Source: Sphingomonas sp. JC676
GTDB lineage: Bacteria > Pseudomonadota > Alphaproteobacteria > Sphingomonadales > Sphingomonadaceae
Direction of reading: 5' to 3'
DNA length: 64,000 bases
Assembly: GCF_014489075.1 (NCBI RefSeq)
Contig: NZ_JACTGR010000002.1
Location: 62,001-126,000, forward strand
The notes under the pieces were generated by a model that saw nothing but the letters and a program-made list of their open reading frames with translations, searched no databases and had not been told where the DNA came from. Position 1 is the first letter of the stretch, and each line of letters starts with the position of its first letter. The translations under genes were made by a program, and so were the position numbers. This document shows, one piece after another, positions 17,776 to 26,687 of the stretch.

Positions 17776-20700
17776 CTAGAAGCTCGCCCGGACCGTGGCG
17801 GTATAGGTCCGTCCGTCATAGTCGATGCGGCGCGGCAGCTGCGGATCATTCTCATATTCCGACCGCGTCGCATTGGTCAGGTTGAACGCGTCGAGCGACA
17901 GCGAGATGTCTTTGGTGATGTTGATCGATGCCGATGCATCGAGCTGGCTGCGCGCCTTCACCGAACGGGCATCACCGACAAAGCTGTTGCCCGCCGCCAG
18001 ATCGTATTTTCCGCGCGAATTGTAGACGACGCGGACGCCGAACAGCTTCGTCTCGTAGAAGCCGATCAGGTTGAGGTTGTGCTTCGACACGCTGGGCAGG
18101 GTGATCTTGTTGCCGCGCACGTCGGTGCCGTCGATCCAGATAAGCGAGTAATTGGCCGCGCCGCCGAAATACTTCAGGAAGCCGGGGAGGAAGTCGAAAT
18201 TCTGCTGGATCGAGAATTCGAGGCCGCGGACCCTGATCGGCGACTGATTAGTGCTACCGGTGACGCCGACGGTCGCCGTCTCCTGCGCTCCCGCGGGGTT
18301 GAGGAAGGTCCGCACCGTGCGGCAATTCGGCCCGACGATCTGCAGCGGCCCGAGGCCGTAGTCGATGCCGTTGAAGCGCCCGTCGGTCGGGCACAGTACC
18401 GACTGGTTGGTGATCGGCCCGATATAGCCCTGCACGTTCTTCTGATACGCCGCGATCGCGATAATGCCGCCCGGGCGGTTATACCATTCGAGCGATAGGT
18501 CGTACGAGGTGGCGGTATAGGGTTTCAAATTCGGCGCGCCGAGAGTCACCGTATAGGCAGGCGCCGCGGTCGGCACGACCGCCGGCGGAATCGCTGTGAC
18601 GGGCTCCTGGACGAACGTGATCGGGCTGGTGTCGCGCGGCTGCGGCCGGACATAGGTTTTGTAAAAGGCGCCGCGCAGCTTCAGCTTGCTGGTGAAATCG
18701 GCCGCGAACATCGCCGAGGGCAGCCAATAATCGTAGTGCTGATGGAAGGTCCGCGTGAACAGTCGGTGGTTCACGGGCAACGGCTGGAGCGCATAGGTCG
18801 ACGTGCAATTCGAGCAGTCGAGCGCGTTGATCTCGTTGTCGGTCGTTTCGTAGCGCAGCCCGGCATTGCCGCGGATCCGGACGCCGCCGATGCCGAAATC
18901 GAAACTGGTCATGCCATAGAAGGACATGATCTTGTTTTCATTGTTGAAATTATTGTTGAAATAATTGCCGTCCCAATAGTTGTTGACCAGACCATAGGGC
19001 GTCAGGAACACGCCGTTCGCCGGATCGAAGGCGAACTGCGCGGGCAAACCGTTGGGGTTCGCGGTGCTGCGGGGTTGGGTATTGACCGGCGTGATCGCCG
19101 CCAGCACCTGATTGACGTCCAGCGTGCGCCAGTTGGTCGTATAGCCGGGCGCCCGCCCGCCGAAGAAGTTGGACGCGAACGGCAACGGCGTCGACATGGC
19201 TGGCGTGACCGCGCCGGTATTCGCGCCGAGCGCGGTGTTGCGCGTTCCGATCGACGTATAGTTCCGCCGTTCGTAGCGCGAGCCGAATTGCACGCTGGTG
19301 ATGAACGAGGTTTCGAACCGGCGCTGCAGGTCGAACTGGAACGCGTCGAGCTCGTTGGTGCTGGTGCCGTTGGTTCCGGTCACGCCGAACCGGTCGCCCA
19401 GCGTGCCAGCGGTGGCGCCGGGCAGCTGCGCGCCCGCCTGCGTCGCGGCATTCGCGGGCGCCGGCAGGGGATAGCCGCTGGTCGGGACGTGCGTCGCGTT
19501 CGGGGTGTTGAGCAGCGCGGTGTAGCCCGACAGGTCCGTGCCGCCGGTATAGACTGAGGTCGTGATGCCGTTCAGCCCCGCCGGGCCGAGATTGCGATAG
19601 GGATTCTCGACGATGTCGAGCTCGATCTGGTTGGACACGACCTGGGCGCGGGAGATCGTGCCCTGCAGGTTCACCTTCCAGATATCGTCGTCGAACTCGA
19701 GCGTCGGCGTGATCGCCCAGGTGCGCTGCGAGCCCGGCTCCGAGCGGATCGAGTCGAAGGTGTTGATATTCTCCGCCGAGAACTTGTTGATATAGGCGCG
19801 CGGGCCGGTCGGCGTGTTGACGACATAGGGCGTGCCGATGCTGGTGACGTGCGCGACCGCCGAGGTGGCGGTGAGCGCCGTGTTGGTGTTGGCGCCGCCG
19901 CCGGCGTCGATATAGAGCAGCTGGTTCAGAGACTTGTCGAGATTGCGCCGCGTGTAGAAGCCCGTGACGCCGAATTTGAGCGTCTTCGTCATCTGCCAAT
20001 CGAACCCGGCGGCCCCGGTGAGCAGGTCACCGCTGTTGTAGCGGACGAGCTGGCGGGTCTGGCTGGGGAAATAGACGCCGCCCGGATATTGCGCGATGAG
20101 CGCGTCATAGACCGGATTGGCCCCGGCCGCCCCCTGATTCCCGACCTGGATCGCGCCGAGCCGGTTCGCCCAGCTGTTGACCGTGATCGAGTCGCGCCGG
20201 AACTTTTCCTTCTTGTAGGCTAGGACGCCGAAGACGGCGAAATCGTCGCCCAGGTGACGGTTATAGCCGACCGTGAACGCCGGCGTGCCGAGTTCGCCCA
20301 GATCGTTATACTCGTATGACGCCTTGATGTAGCCGCCGTTCTTGCGCGTCAGCGCCGGCGCTATCCGCAGATCGATATTGCCCGACAGGCCGCCCGCGAG
20401 ATCGGCGGCGGTGGGCGACTTGATCACGGTGATCGACGTAAAGATGTCCGAATTGAACGCGCCGAGCGGGGTCGATCCGTTGAGGATCGGATCGGCGAAG
20501 CCGCCGCCGTTCAGCGTGGTGCGAGCGAAGGTGCCAGGCAGGCCGCGCAGGCTGATCGTCGCGGCGCGGCCATCGGCCTCGCGGTTGATCTGGATGCCCG
20601 GAATGCGCTGGATCGCCTCGCCGACGTTAAGGTCGGGAAAGCGACCGAGGCCGTCCGACGAGATCGAATCGGTGATCTGGTCGGATTCGCGTTTGATATT

Positions 20701-20901
20701 GAGCGCGTCGGCATAAGCGCGGCGGAAACCGGTGACCACGATTTCCTGGCCCGGCGGGCTCTCGGCTTCCGGCGCTGCGGTGCCATCGTTCGCTTGTGCC
20801 GGTGCGGCAGGTTGCGCAGTGCTTTCGGTGGATTGTGCAAGCGCCGGCAAACCAACCAGAATCGTGCAGACAGCCGTGCCCGCACAAAGAACAGCCTTCA
20901 T
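17776..20901 (-). CDS. TonB-dependent receptor, large sphingomonad/Caulobacter type
   Basis: A receptor of about 1041 residues. A signal peptide ends ALAQS, then comes an Ala/Pro/Gln-rich spacer and EIVVTGFR. The plug region with DLNVGEAIQRIPGIQINRE and ISLRGLPGTF is of the Caulobacter/Xanthomonas/sphingomonad carbohydrate-uptake class. The barrel fills the rest and ends with a C-terminal Phe. Three closely spaced ATGs occur at 20913, 20904 and 20901; the last has the best spacing from GGAG. A promoter-like sequence lies 70 bases upstream. The lyase gene downstream suggests it imports uronate oligomers. Confidence 0.9.
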   Translation of the reverse strand: MKAVLCAGTAVCTILVGLPALAQSTESTAQPAAPAQANDGTAAPEAESPPGQEIVVTGFRRAYADALNIKRESDQITDSISSDGLGRFPDLNVGEAIQRIPGIQINREADGRAATISLRGLPGTFARTTLNGGGFADPILNGSTPLGAFNSDIFTSITVIKSPTAADLAGGLSGNIDLRIAPALTRKNGGYIKASYEYNDLGELGTPAFTVGYNRHLGDDFAVFGVLAYKKEKFRRDSITVNSWANRLGAIQVGNQGAAGANPVYDALIAQYPGGVYFPSQTRQLVRYNSGDLLTGAAGFDWQMTKTLKFGVTGFYTRRNLDKSLNQLLYIDAGGGANTNTALTATSAVAHVTSIGTPYVVNTPTGPRAYINKFSAENINTFDSIRSEPGSQRTWAITPTLEFDDDIWKVNLQGTISRAQVVSNQIELDIVENPYRNLGPAGLNGITTSVYTGGTDLSGYTALLNTPNATHVPTSGYPLPAPANAATQAGAQLPGATAGTLGDRFGVTGTNGTSTNELDAFQFDLQRRFETSFITSVQFGSRYERRNYTSIGTRNTALGANTGAVTPAMSTPLPFASNFFGGRAPGYTTNWRTLDVNQVLAAITPVNTQPRSTANPNGLPAQFAFDPANGVFLTPYGLVNNYWDGNYFNNNFNNENKIMSFYGMTSFDFGIGGVRIRGNAGLRYETTDNEINALDCSNCTSTYALQPLPVNHRLFTRTFHQHYDYWLPSAMFAADFTSKLKLRGAFYKTYVRPQPRDTSPITFVQEPVTAIPPAVVPTAAPAYTVTLGAPNLKPYTATSYDLSLEWYNRPGGIIAIAAYQKNVQGYIGPITNQSVLCPTDGRFNGIDYGLGPLQIVGPNCRTVRTFLNPAGAQETATVGVTGSTNQSPIRVRGLEFSIQQNFDFLPGFLKYFGGAANYSLIWIDGTDVRGNKITLPSVSKHNLNLIGFYETKLFGVRVVYNSRGKYDLAAGNSFVGDARSVKARSQLDASASINITKDISLSLDAFNLTNATRSEYENDPQLPRRIDYDGRTYTATVRASF

Positions 20902-20969
20902 CATGGACTCCATCCCCTTTAACCCGGCTTTTGATCCTGCTCCGCGAAGCTGGCACCGGTGTCAGGCCA

Positions 20970-20997
20970 ATAATGCCTGATTGCTGGAATGTGTCAA
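20970..20997 (-). promoter_or_regulatory. Sigma-70-like promoter of the large TonB receptor
   Basis: On the minus strand, TTGACA (20997-20992) is followed after 16 bases by CATTAT (20975-20970). The first hexamer is a perfect -35 and the second matches -10 at 4 of 6 positions. It lies about 70 bases upstream of the receptor start. Assigned by inspection. Confidence 0.4.
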
Positions 20998-21117
20998 ATG
21001 AATTGGTAAGGCCATTATACGCGGGTGGTCGGACACCGGCCACCCATGCGGGTTCCGTCTCGGAATGCTACACTTCCGGCGATTGGCGGCTTCCGCAATA
21101 CCCCTGCGGCTGCCGGA

Positions 21118-22083
21118 TCAGCCGACCGCGTTCGGATCGCTTGCCGGAAAGCTCATTTCGAGCGCCTGATCGAGAGCGCGGTCGAGGCGACGCGAGTCCG
21201 AGCGCGCCTCTTCGGCGAGCCACAAGGCGATATTGGTCACATATTGCGCGGTCGATCGGCGCGCGTCCGGGTTGTCCAACAGGGTCCGTCCCGGAGACTC
21301 GCTGACAAAGCTCGGCGATCCCGTGGCCGGGTCCCAATTATAGTCTGCGAAATGATGGAAGGTCGATTCGGCCACCGCCGGTCCGACACCGCCGGGCTGC
21401 GGCTCGAACGCCACCGCGATCGCGAATTGCGCGCCGGTCACTTTGCTCGTTCCGGTCGCGATGACGCGCGCGCTGCGATCGTCCGAGGGTGCCGATACAT
21501 CGCCTTCGTGCGGATGCGCGGGAAGGAAGCGCAGCGCACTTCCCGGCGCGTCGGGATCGGCGAGGAGACGGTGTACTTCGCCCACCGGCGTGATTTCCTG
21601 ATAGTCGCCGTTCGCGCCCGAATGGAAGTTGGGCCACAGGATCGCGGTCGTGAACGGATCGTCGATCGCATGACGTGCGGGGTCGGGATCCAAATTGTGC
21701 GAATGGAAATGATGCGCACGGCCGACCTGTTCGAGGCCGCAGACCGAGCAGCCCAGGTCCATATGATCGCGCGCGACCAGCAAGCCGCGACCGCCTTCCC
21801 GAAAGCGTGCGATCGCCGCGCGTTCCTCATCGTTCAGCCCGTCGCCGGTATCGACCGCAAACAGCCAGAGCTCGTCGAATTCGCTCTCGTCGAGGGCGGC
21901 CAGGACCGGATCGGAGACACCGGGAGGCGCGGCACGATCGCGCGCGGTCACAGCAAAGAGCGGATCGCCGCCCTTCCCGCGCAATCCCTCGAGATGCGCG
22001 CGCAGCAGCGAGAAACGACCGATATGCCAGTCGTCGGCCGCCGGCTCGATCGTCGTCTGCAGAAGGATACGTATCGGCGTCAT
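21118..22083 (-). CDS. Hypothetical protein with ThuA/GATase-like fold
   Basis: A 321-residue soluble protein without signal peptide. The N-terminal two thirds look like a ThuA-like or class I glutamine-amidotransferase-like fold: a first strand IRILLQTT, then DELWLFAVDTGDGLNDEERAAIARF and a GRGLLVARDHMDLG turn. A Cys pair (CSVCG) and a cluster of histidines (HHFHSHN) follow at about residues 130-145 and could bind metal. The C-terminal third is helical. I chose the ATG at 22083 with a GGAG site 7 bases upstream. Neighbours (TonB receptor, LysR regulator) do not fix a function. I do not recognise a characterised homologue. Confidence 0.65.
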   Translation of the reverse strand: MTPIRILLQTTIEPAADDWHIGRFSLLRAHLEGLRGKGGDPLFAVTARDRAAPPGVSDPVLAALDESEFDELWLFAVDTGDGLNDEERAAIARFREGGRGLLVARDHMDLGCSVCGLEQVGRAHHFHSHNLDPDPARHAIDDPFTTAILWPNFHSGANGDYQEITPVGEVHRLLADPDAPGSALRFLPAHPHEGDVSAPSDDRSARVIATGTSKVTGAQFAIAVAFEPQPGGVGPAVAESTFHHFADYNWDPATGSPSFVSESPGRTLLDNPDARRSTAQYVTNIALWLAEEARSDSRRLDRALDQALEMSFPASDPNAVG

Positions 22084-22147
22084 GATCAAGCTCCACCCTC
22101 GATGCCGCGTCACCCCCATTCCGGCACGTAAGCGGTGAGATGGGCGT

Positions 22148-23050
22148 CTACCCCAACACCGGCAAGGGGCGTTCACGGCCGATTTCGTCGATCAGCCATT
22201 CGCGGAATCGCTTGATCTTGGGGACATTGCGGCGGCCTTCGGGCACCACGAACCAATAGGCATAGCCGCGCGTCGAAATCTGCTCGAACGGCCGCACCAG
22301 CCGCTTCTCGGCTAGGTCGTTGCGCCAGAAAAAGGGCGTCAGCATCGCCACGCCCTGCGCCGCGATCGCGGCATGACCTTCATGCGCCTGCGAATCGAGC
22401 CGTACACCCGGGCGCGGCGGGCCTTCCGGAACATCGACCCCCGCCTCGCGAAGCCACACCGACCACCAGGGATCGTGCGGGCTGATCAGCGGCAGATCGA
22501 GCAGGTCACGGGGGCTGTACGGGCCGTGGCGGTCGAAAAAGGCGGGACTCACCATCGGGGTGAAGTCGATCGGCAGCAGCAGGTCGGCGGCAAGACCGGG
22601 CCAGCCCCCCCGGCCCGAGCGGATCGCGCAATCGACCTCGCCGCTCTCCAGATCCGCCACCGCGTCGCTGGTATCGAGCCGCACCGCCATTTCGGGATGC
22701 CCCATCTGGAAGCTCCCCAGCCGCCAGGCGAGCCAGGCATTGGCGAAGGTGTTCGAGGTCGAGATGACCAGCAGCCCCTCCTCCTCGGCGCGGACATGGG
22801 CGAAGGCGGCGTCGATCGCATCGAAGGCGCGCGAAACCTGCGGCGCCGCGCGCGCGCCCGCTTCGGTGAGCACCACCCGACGCCCATCGCGGCGGAACAG
22901 CGGCGCGCCCAGCCGCTCCTCGAGCAGCTTCATCTGATAGCTGACCGCGGCCTGAGTCATCCCCAGTTCCTCCGAGGCGCGGGTGAAATTGCCCAGCCGG
23001 GCGGCGGCTTCGAACACCCGGATCGCGGGCAAGGGAGGTAGTCGGCGCAT
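22148..23050 (-). CDS. LysR-type transcriptional regulator, GcvA-like
   Basis: A 300-residue LysR regulator. The winged helix-turn-helix is at residues 1-65 (LPAIRVFEAAARLGNFTRASEELGMTQAAVSYQMKLLEERLG). The substrate-binding domain covers about 95-295. The opening RRLPPLPAIRVFEAAAR is typical of the GcvA-like subgroup. The ATG at 23050 is chosen; the frame extends upstream but without family-like sequence. A small ORF starts divergently about 100 bases away and may be its target. Confidence 0.9.
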   Translation of the reverse strand: MRRLPPLPAIRVFEAAARLGNFTRASEELGMTQAAVSYQMKLLEERLGAPLFRRDGRRVVLTEAGARAAPQVSRAFDAIDAAFAHVRAEEEGLLVISTSNTFANAWLAWRLGSFQMGHPEMAVRLDTSDAVADLESGEVDCAIRSGRGGWPGLAADLLLPIDFTPMVSPAFFDRHGPYSPRDLLDLPLISPHDPWWSVWLREAGVDVPEGPPRPGVRLDSQAHEGHAAIAAQGVAMLTPFFWRNDLAEKRLVRPFEQISTRGYAYWFVVPEGRRNVPKIKRFREWLIDEIGRERPLPVLG

Positions 23051-23153
23051 ATGCAATATATAAGGCAGGCTTATGGATAAGGTCCACCGATTTGTTGGCC
23101 TCCCGCGCCATCCGCGAGCATATGAGAAATCGCCTCTAGCAAGGAGAACCGAC

Positions 23154-23303
23154 GTGCAGAGCGATTTCGAAAGCGCCGCCTGGGCGGACAGCCACAAGCT
23201 GATGAGCGACATGATCGCACGCTGGATCGATAAGGCATTCTATGCCTTTCGGCGCCTCCAGGCGATCGAATATGCCGCACCCTGGCGTAGCACCTGCCAC
23301 TGA
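23154..23303 (+). CDS. Small hypothetical protein divergent from the LysR gene
   Basis: A 49-residue ORF with a GTG start and a near-perfect AAGGAGAA ribosome site five bases upstream, which is why I accept it. The product is amphipathic and Trp/Arg/Lys-containing (a WADSHKLMSDMIARWIDKAFYAFRRL helix). It has no signal or membrane segment. It lies divergently from a LysR regulator across about 100 bases. The pattern recalls short DUF1127-type proteins but lacks their Arg-rich motif, so function is unknown. Confidence 0.5.
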   Translation: MQSDFESAAWADSHKLMSDMIARWIDKAFYAFRRLQAIEYAAPWRSTCH

Positions 23304-23433
23304 GACGATCATCGCCGGGAGAGCGCCGCTCCCGGCGGATCGCCTGTTGTTGCCTCACCACCCTTTCCTTCCAGACAAAACCCTCTCTCCGTCAGACCGC
23401 GCACCGATCCTTGCCACTTTCCCATTTGTGTGA

Positions 23434-23451
23434 TGTTATATCATCATAACA
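23434..23451. promoter_or_regulatory. AT-rich palindrome upstream of the DUF4349 gene
   Basis: TGTTATATCATCATAACA is an inverted repeat with 7-base arms and a 4-base centre. It overlaps a second palindrome, TGATG-TTATAT-CATCA, at 23431-23446. It lies 18 bases before the DUF4349 start codon in an otherwise GC-rich window, so a repressor operator is plausible. The arms resemble Zur half-sites but the spacing is wrong for that family. Confidence 0.4.
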
Positions 23452-23468
23452 AATTGGGGAGAGACGGA

Positions 23469-24443
23469 ATGCGACGGCGTACCACGCTTCTGATTTGCGG
23501 CTTGCTGGCGGCGAGCATCGTGATTGTCGCCTGTCTGATGCTGCTCAGCGCAGGACAAGATCCACGGACGGCGAAGCCGCCGACATTAGCCATGCACGAC
23601 GTCGCGATGCCGGAAATGGCCGTTGCGGAACCGGCAAGGATCGCCTCTCCCGCGATGGCCGTACCGCCTCCCGGAGAGGCCATGGCACCTCCCGACAACG
23701 GCGTGCCGGCCACCCAGGCCATCAGCGTCAACGTGCCGCAGCTCGCTTACACCTATATGCTCGGCTATCGCATGCCCGGCACCGCGATCGCCGACGCGCA
23801 GCAGGCGCACCTCGCGCTGTGCACCCGGCTCGGGCCGTCGCGCTGCCAGCTCGTGTCGATGCAGCGGAGCAGCAACGAACAGGGCAACGCCAATGCCAAT
23901 CTGAAGCTGCGCGTGGCGAGCGGCATCGCCCAGTCCTTCTCGGCGGAACTGGGCAAGGCGGTGTCGTCCGCGGGTGGACGCGCCGCCGACACCAGCGTGA
24001 CCGCGGACGACGTGTCGAAGGATGTGGTCGACACCGATGCGCGCATCCGCCAGCGCGAGATATTGGTCGCCCGCCTCACCGACATGCTCCGCAACCGCCA
24101 GGGACGCGTGAGCGAATTGGTGGAGGCCGAACGCAGCGTCGCGCAGGCGCAGGAGGAGCTCGACCAGGCCAAGGGCTGGTTGGGCGAACTCCGCGGGCGA
24201 ATCGCCTTCTCGGATTTCACGATCAACTATGTGCCGGTGTCCACCGTCGCCCCCTCCCCGCGCACCTTCGCCGGACAGCTTGGCGACGCGGTGGCGCAAT
24301 CGGGCATCGCGGTGATCGCCGTCGTCCGCACGCTGCTGCTGATCGCGATCTTCCTGCTGCCCTGGCTGGCCCTGGCGACCCCCGTCGTGCTGTTCCTGCT
24401 GGCGCGGCAGAAGCGGCATCCTGCCGAGCCCGCCGAAGCCTGA
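23469..24443 (+). CDS. DUF4349 domain membrane protein
   Basis: A 324-residue protein. An N-terminal hydrophobic segment (residues 6-25) is a signal anchor or lipoprotein-like signal. DUF4349 spans about residues 85-270: a [14 protein letters not shown] strand, an AEL-rich middle and a coiled coil ([44 protein letters not shown]). A C-terminal membrane helix lies near 283-310. GGGGAGA precedes the ATG at 23469. A palindrome precedes the gene and a nested terminator hairpin follows it. DUF4349 proteins are of unknown function; the coiled coil between two membrane anchors suggests a periplasmic scaffold. Confidence 0.85.
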   Translation: MRRRTTLLICGLLAASIVIVACLMLLSAGQDPRTAKPPTLAMHDVAMPEMAVAEPARIASPAMAVPPPGEAMAPPDNGVPATQAISVNVPQLAYTYMLGYRMPGTAIADAQQAHLALCTRLGPSRCQLVSMQRSSNEQGNANANLKLRVASGIAQSFSAELGKAVSSAGGRAADTSVTADDVSKDVVDTDARIRQREILVARLTDMLRNRQGRVSELVEAERSVAQAQEELDQAKGWLGELRGRIAFSDFTINYVPVSTVAPSPRTFAGQLGDAVAQSGIAVIAVVRTLLLIAIFLLPWLALATPVVLFLLARQKRHPAEPAEA

Positions 24444-24486
24444 TTGCACCCATCCACCCCTTCCGGTATAGGCGCGGCCTTCCCAA

Positions 24487-24532
24487 GCCCCGGCAGCCTC
24501 GCGGACCTCCGCGCCGCCGGGGCAGCGCTTTT
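24487..24532 (+). terminator. Nested hairpin with T tract between the DUF4349 gene and purC
   Basis: An outer stem GCCCCGGC (24487-24494) pairs with GCCGGGGC (24516-24523). An inner stem GCGGA/TCCGC lies at 24501-24512. The structure is followed by AGCGCTTTT. It is well placed to end the DUF4349 transcript. A TATAGG sequence at about 24468 could be a purC -10, in which case the hairpin lies in the purC leader and could act as an attenuator. Confidence 0.55.
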
Positions 24533-24550
24533 CCAGGGGTATCGTTAGCC

Positions 24551-25330
24551 ATGGCACGCCGCCGCCAAATCTACGAAGGCAAGGCCAAGATCCTGTACGA
24601 GGGTCCCGAGCCGGGCACGCTGATCCAGTATTTCAAGGACGACGCCACCGCTTTCAACGCCCAGAAGAAGGGCACGATCAGCGGCAAGGGCGTACTCAAC
24701 AACCGCATCAGCGAGCATGTCTTCACGCTGCTGGCGGGCATCGGAATCCCGACTCACTTCATCCGCCGCCTCAACATGCGCGAGCAGCTCATCCGCCAGG
24801 TCGAGATCGTGCCGATCGAAGTGGTGGTGCGCAACGTCGTTGCCGGCTCGCTCTCGAAGCGCCTCGGGATCGAGGAGGGCACGCCGCTGCCGCGCACGAT
24901 CGTCGAATATTATTTCAAGGACGATGCGCTCGGCGATCCGATGGTCACCGACGAGCATATCCTGGCGTTCGGCTGGGCGACCCAGGAAGAACTGCACGAC
25001 ATGGCCGACATGGCCATCCGCGTGAACGACTTCCTCTCAGGGCTCTTCGCCGGGATCGGCATCCGCCTGATCGACTTCAAGCTCGAATTTGGCCGGATCT
25101 GGGACAATGAATACGCCCGCATCATCCTCGCCGACGAGATCAGCCCCGACGGTTGCCGGCTGTGGGACATCGCCACCAACGAGAAGCTCGACAAGGATCG
25201 CTTCCGTCGCGATCTGGGCGGCGAGGTCGAAGCCTATCAGGAAGTCGCGCGCCGGCTCGGGCTGTTCCCGGAGGGCGACGATTCGGCGGTTCTCGATCTC
25301 GAGACGCACCGCAAGCGCCGGGGCAAGTAA
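24551..25330 (+). CDS. purC: Phosphoribosylaminoimidazole-succinocarboxamide synthase
   Basis: A 259-residue SAICAR synthetase that joins CAIR and aspartate with ATP in purine synthesis. It has [15 protein letters not shown] at the nucleotide loop (residues 8-22), [17 protein letters not shown] near 95-111 and [10 protein letters not shown] with the ADEISPD metal/ATP motif near 175-200. Length is normal. AGGGGT precedes the ATG by about 10 bases. In many alphaproteobacteria purC is followed directly by purS and purQ; here two surface-lipoprotein genes lie between. Confidence 0.97.
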   Translation: MARRRQIYEGKAKILYEGPEPGTLIQYFKDDATAFNAQKKGTISGKGVLNNRISEHVFTLLAGIGIPTHFIRRLNMREQLIRQVEIVPIEVVVRNVVAGSLSKRLGIEEGTPLPRTIVEYYFKDDALGDPMVTDEHILAFGWATQEELHDMADMAIRVNDFLSGLFAGIGIRLIDFKLEFGRIWDNEYARIILADEISPDGCRLWDIATNEKLDKDRFRRDLGGEVEAYQEVARRLGLFPEGDDSAVLDLETHRKRRGK

Positions 25331-25424
25331 ACGTCCTTACCGGCACGATTTTAAGGCGCATCTAAAGGGCTTCTTAACCATGGAAGCGTAGTCCCGGGCT
25401 GAAACAGGTCTGGGGATTTCATCG

Positions 25425-26687
25425 ATGCGTTCCATTCGTACCATCCTGGCGCTCTCCGTCGCGGGAACGCTCGCGGCCTGTGGCGGCGACACGGCACCGC
25501 AAACCGTCGGCAGCGTCGCGCCGCCGGCCGGCTCGCCGACGCCGACGCACAGCTTCGTCGCTCCGACCGATCCCAAGACCTATGACGGCCTCGGCGCCGT
25601 CCAGCATTACGAATATCACACCCAGTCGAACGTGAACGGCTCGCCCGTCGCCGGCAGCCAGGGCGGCCAGCTCTACGCCGGCGATGCCAACACCGTGCGC
25701 GACAGCGGCATCACCCTCAGCTACAATCCGCGCGACGCGATTTTCGAGCTGACGATCAACCGGCCCAAGGGCATCGTCAGCGTCTCCGCCTCCCGCTTCC
25801 AGGATCCGGCGCACCGCACCAATTTTGGCGGCGCGACCGAGCCCCAGGCCGGCGTCCCGGATCTCACCACCGCGCTCAACGGCATCCAGTATCTCGAGGC
25901 TGGCGGCAGCAGCGGCACCCCGCTGATCCCCAAGGGCAAATATGACGGCAATGGCGTTAGCGCCGCCCAGTCGACCTATCCCGTCTGGGACGATGCCTCC
26001 AGTTCGACGGTCCAGACCTTCTTCTACCAGAAGCCCGGCACGACGAACAAATACGGCACGACGACGCGCTATGTCTCGTACGCCGGGTTCGTGCGCAATA
26101 CGATCGCGGGCGCGCTGCAGCAGCCGGTGGACACGACCGCCAAGCAGGAGCTGCGCGAGACCTACAGCTTCGATCGCGCCGCCTTCGTCTTCGGCGAACG
26201 GACCCCCAATGGGGCGATCCCGACGAGCGGATCAGGCACCTTCACCGGCGACATGATCGCTTCGGTGGTCTATAATCCGATGCTCGACATCGATGCCGCC
26301 GCGCCCAGCTATCTCCAGTGGATGTCCGGCAAGGCAACCACCAATGTGGACTTCGCCAGCGGCGTGGTCACCACCCATCTCGACGGTACCGCGCTCGCCC
26401 CGCCGCTCGATGCCTATACCAGCGGTGCCTATTTGCTGGCCGCCGGCACCACCTTCTCTGCCGACGGCAAGGCGACCATCGACATCGTCAACAAGGGCGG
26501 CTTCACCGGCCAGTTCACCGCGGCGAGCTTCGCCGGTCTGGGCACGATCAACATCGCAGGCTCGAGCCTGGACGGCGCGTTCTTCGGCCCGAACGGCGAA
26601 GAGGTCGGCGCCGGCTTCCGCATCGTCGGCGGCACGCCCGATCAGCGCATCGACATCCTGGGAGCCTATACGGGCGCCAAGAAATGA
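25425..26687 (+). CDS. TbpB-like surface lipoprotein, predicted Slam substrate
   Basis: A 420-residue lipoprotein. The lipobox LAAC places the lipidated cysteine at Cys19. The C-terminal 130 residues look like a transferrin-binding-protein-B-type eight-stranded barrel. They end with the family motif GAFFGPNGEEVGAGF at about residues 384-398. The middle is beta-rich and low in Cys. Its stop overlaps the start of the gene for a Slam protein, the family that moves such lipoproteins to the cell surface. It should therefore be displayed on the outer leaflet. Ligand unknown: the barrel alone does not imply transferrin, and an environmental bacterium is more likely to bind haem, metal-protein or polymer. 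Confidence 0.82.
   Translation: MRSIRTILALSVAGTLAACGGDTAPQTVGSVAPPAGSPTPTHSFVAPTDPKTYDGLGAVQHYEYHTQSNVNGSPVAGSQGGQLYAGDANTVRDSGITLSYNPRDAIFELTINRPKGIVSVSASRFQDPAHRTNFGGATEPQAGVPDLTTALNGIQYLEAGGSSGTPLIPKGKYDGNGVSAAQSTYPVWDDASSSTVQTFFYQKPGTTNKYGTTTRYVSYAGFVRNTIAGALQQPVDTTAKQELRETYSFDRAAFVFGERTPNGAIPTSGSGTFTGDMIASVVYNPMLDIDAAAPSYLQWMSGKATTNVDFASGVVTTHLDGTALAPPLDAYTSGAYLLAAGTTFSADGKATIDIVNKGGFTGQFTAASFAGLGTINIAGSSLDGAFFGPNGEEVGAGFRIVGGTPDQRIDILGAYTGAKK

Noticed and set aside
23434..23451. Zur box reading of the palindrome before the DUF4349 gene
   Set aside because: Zur sites have 7-base arms with a one-base centre; here the centre is four bases, and the gene has no zinc link.
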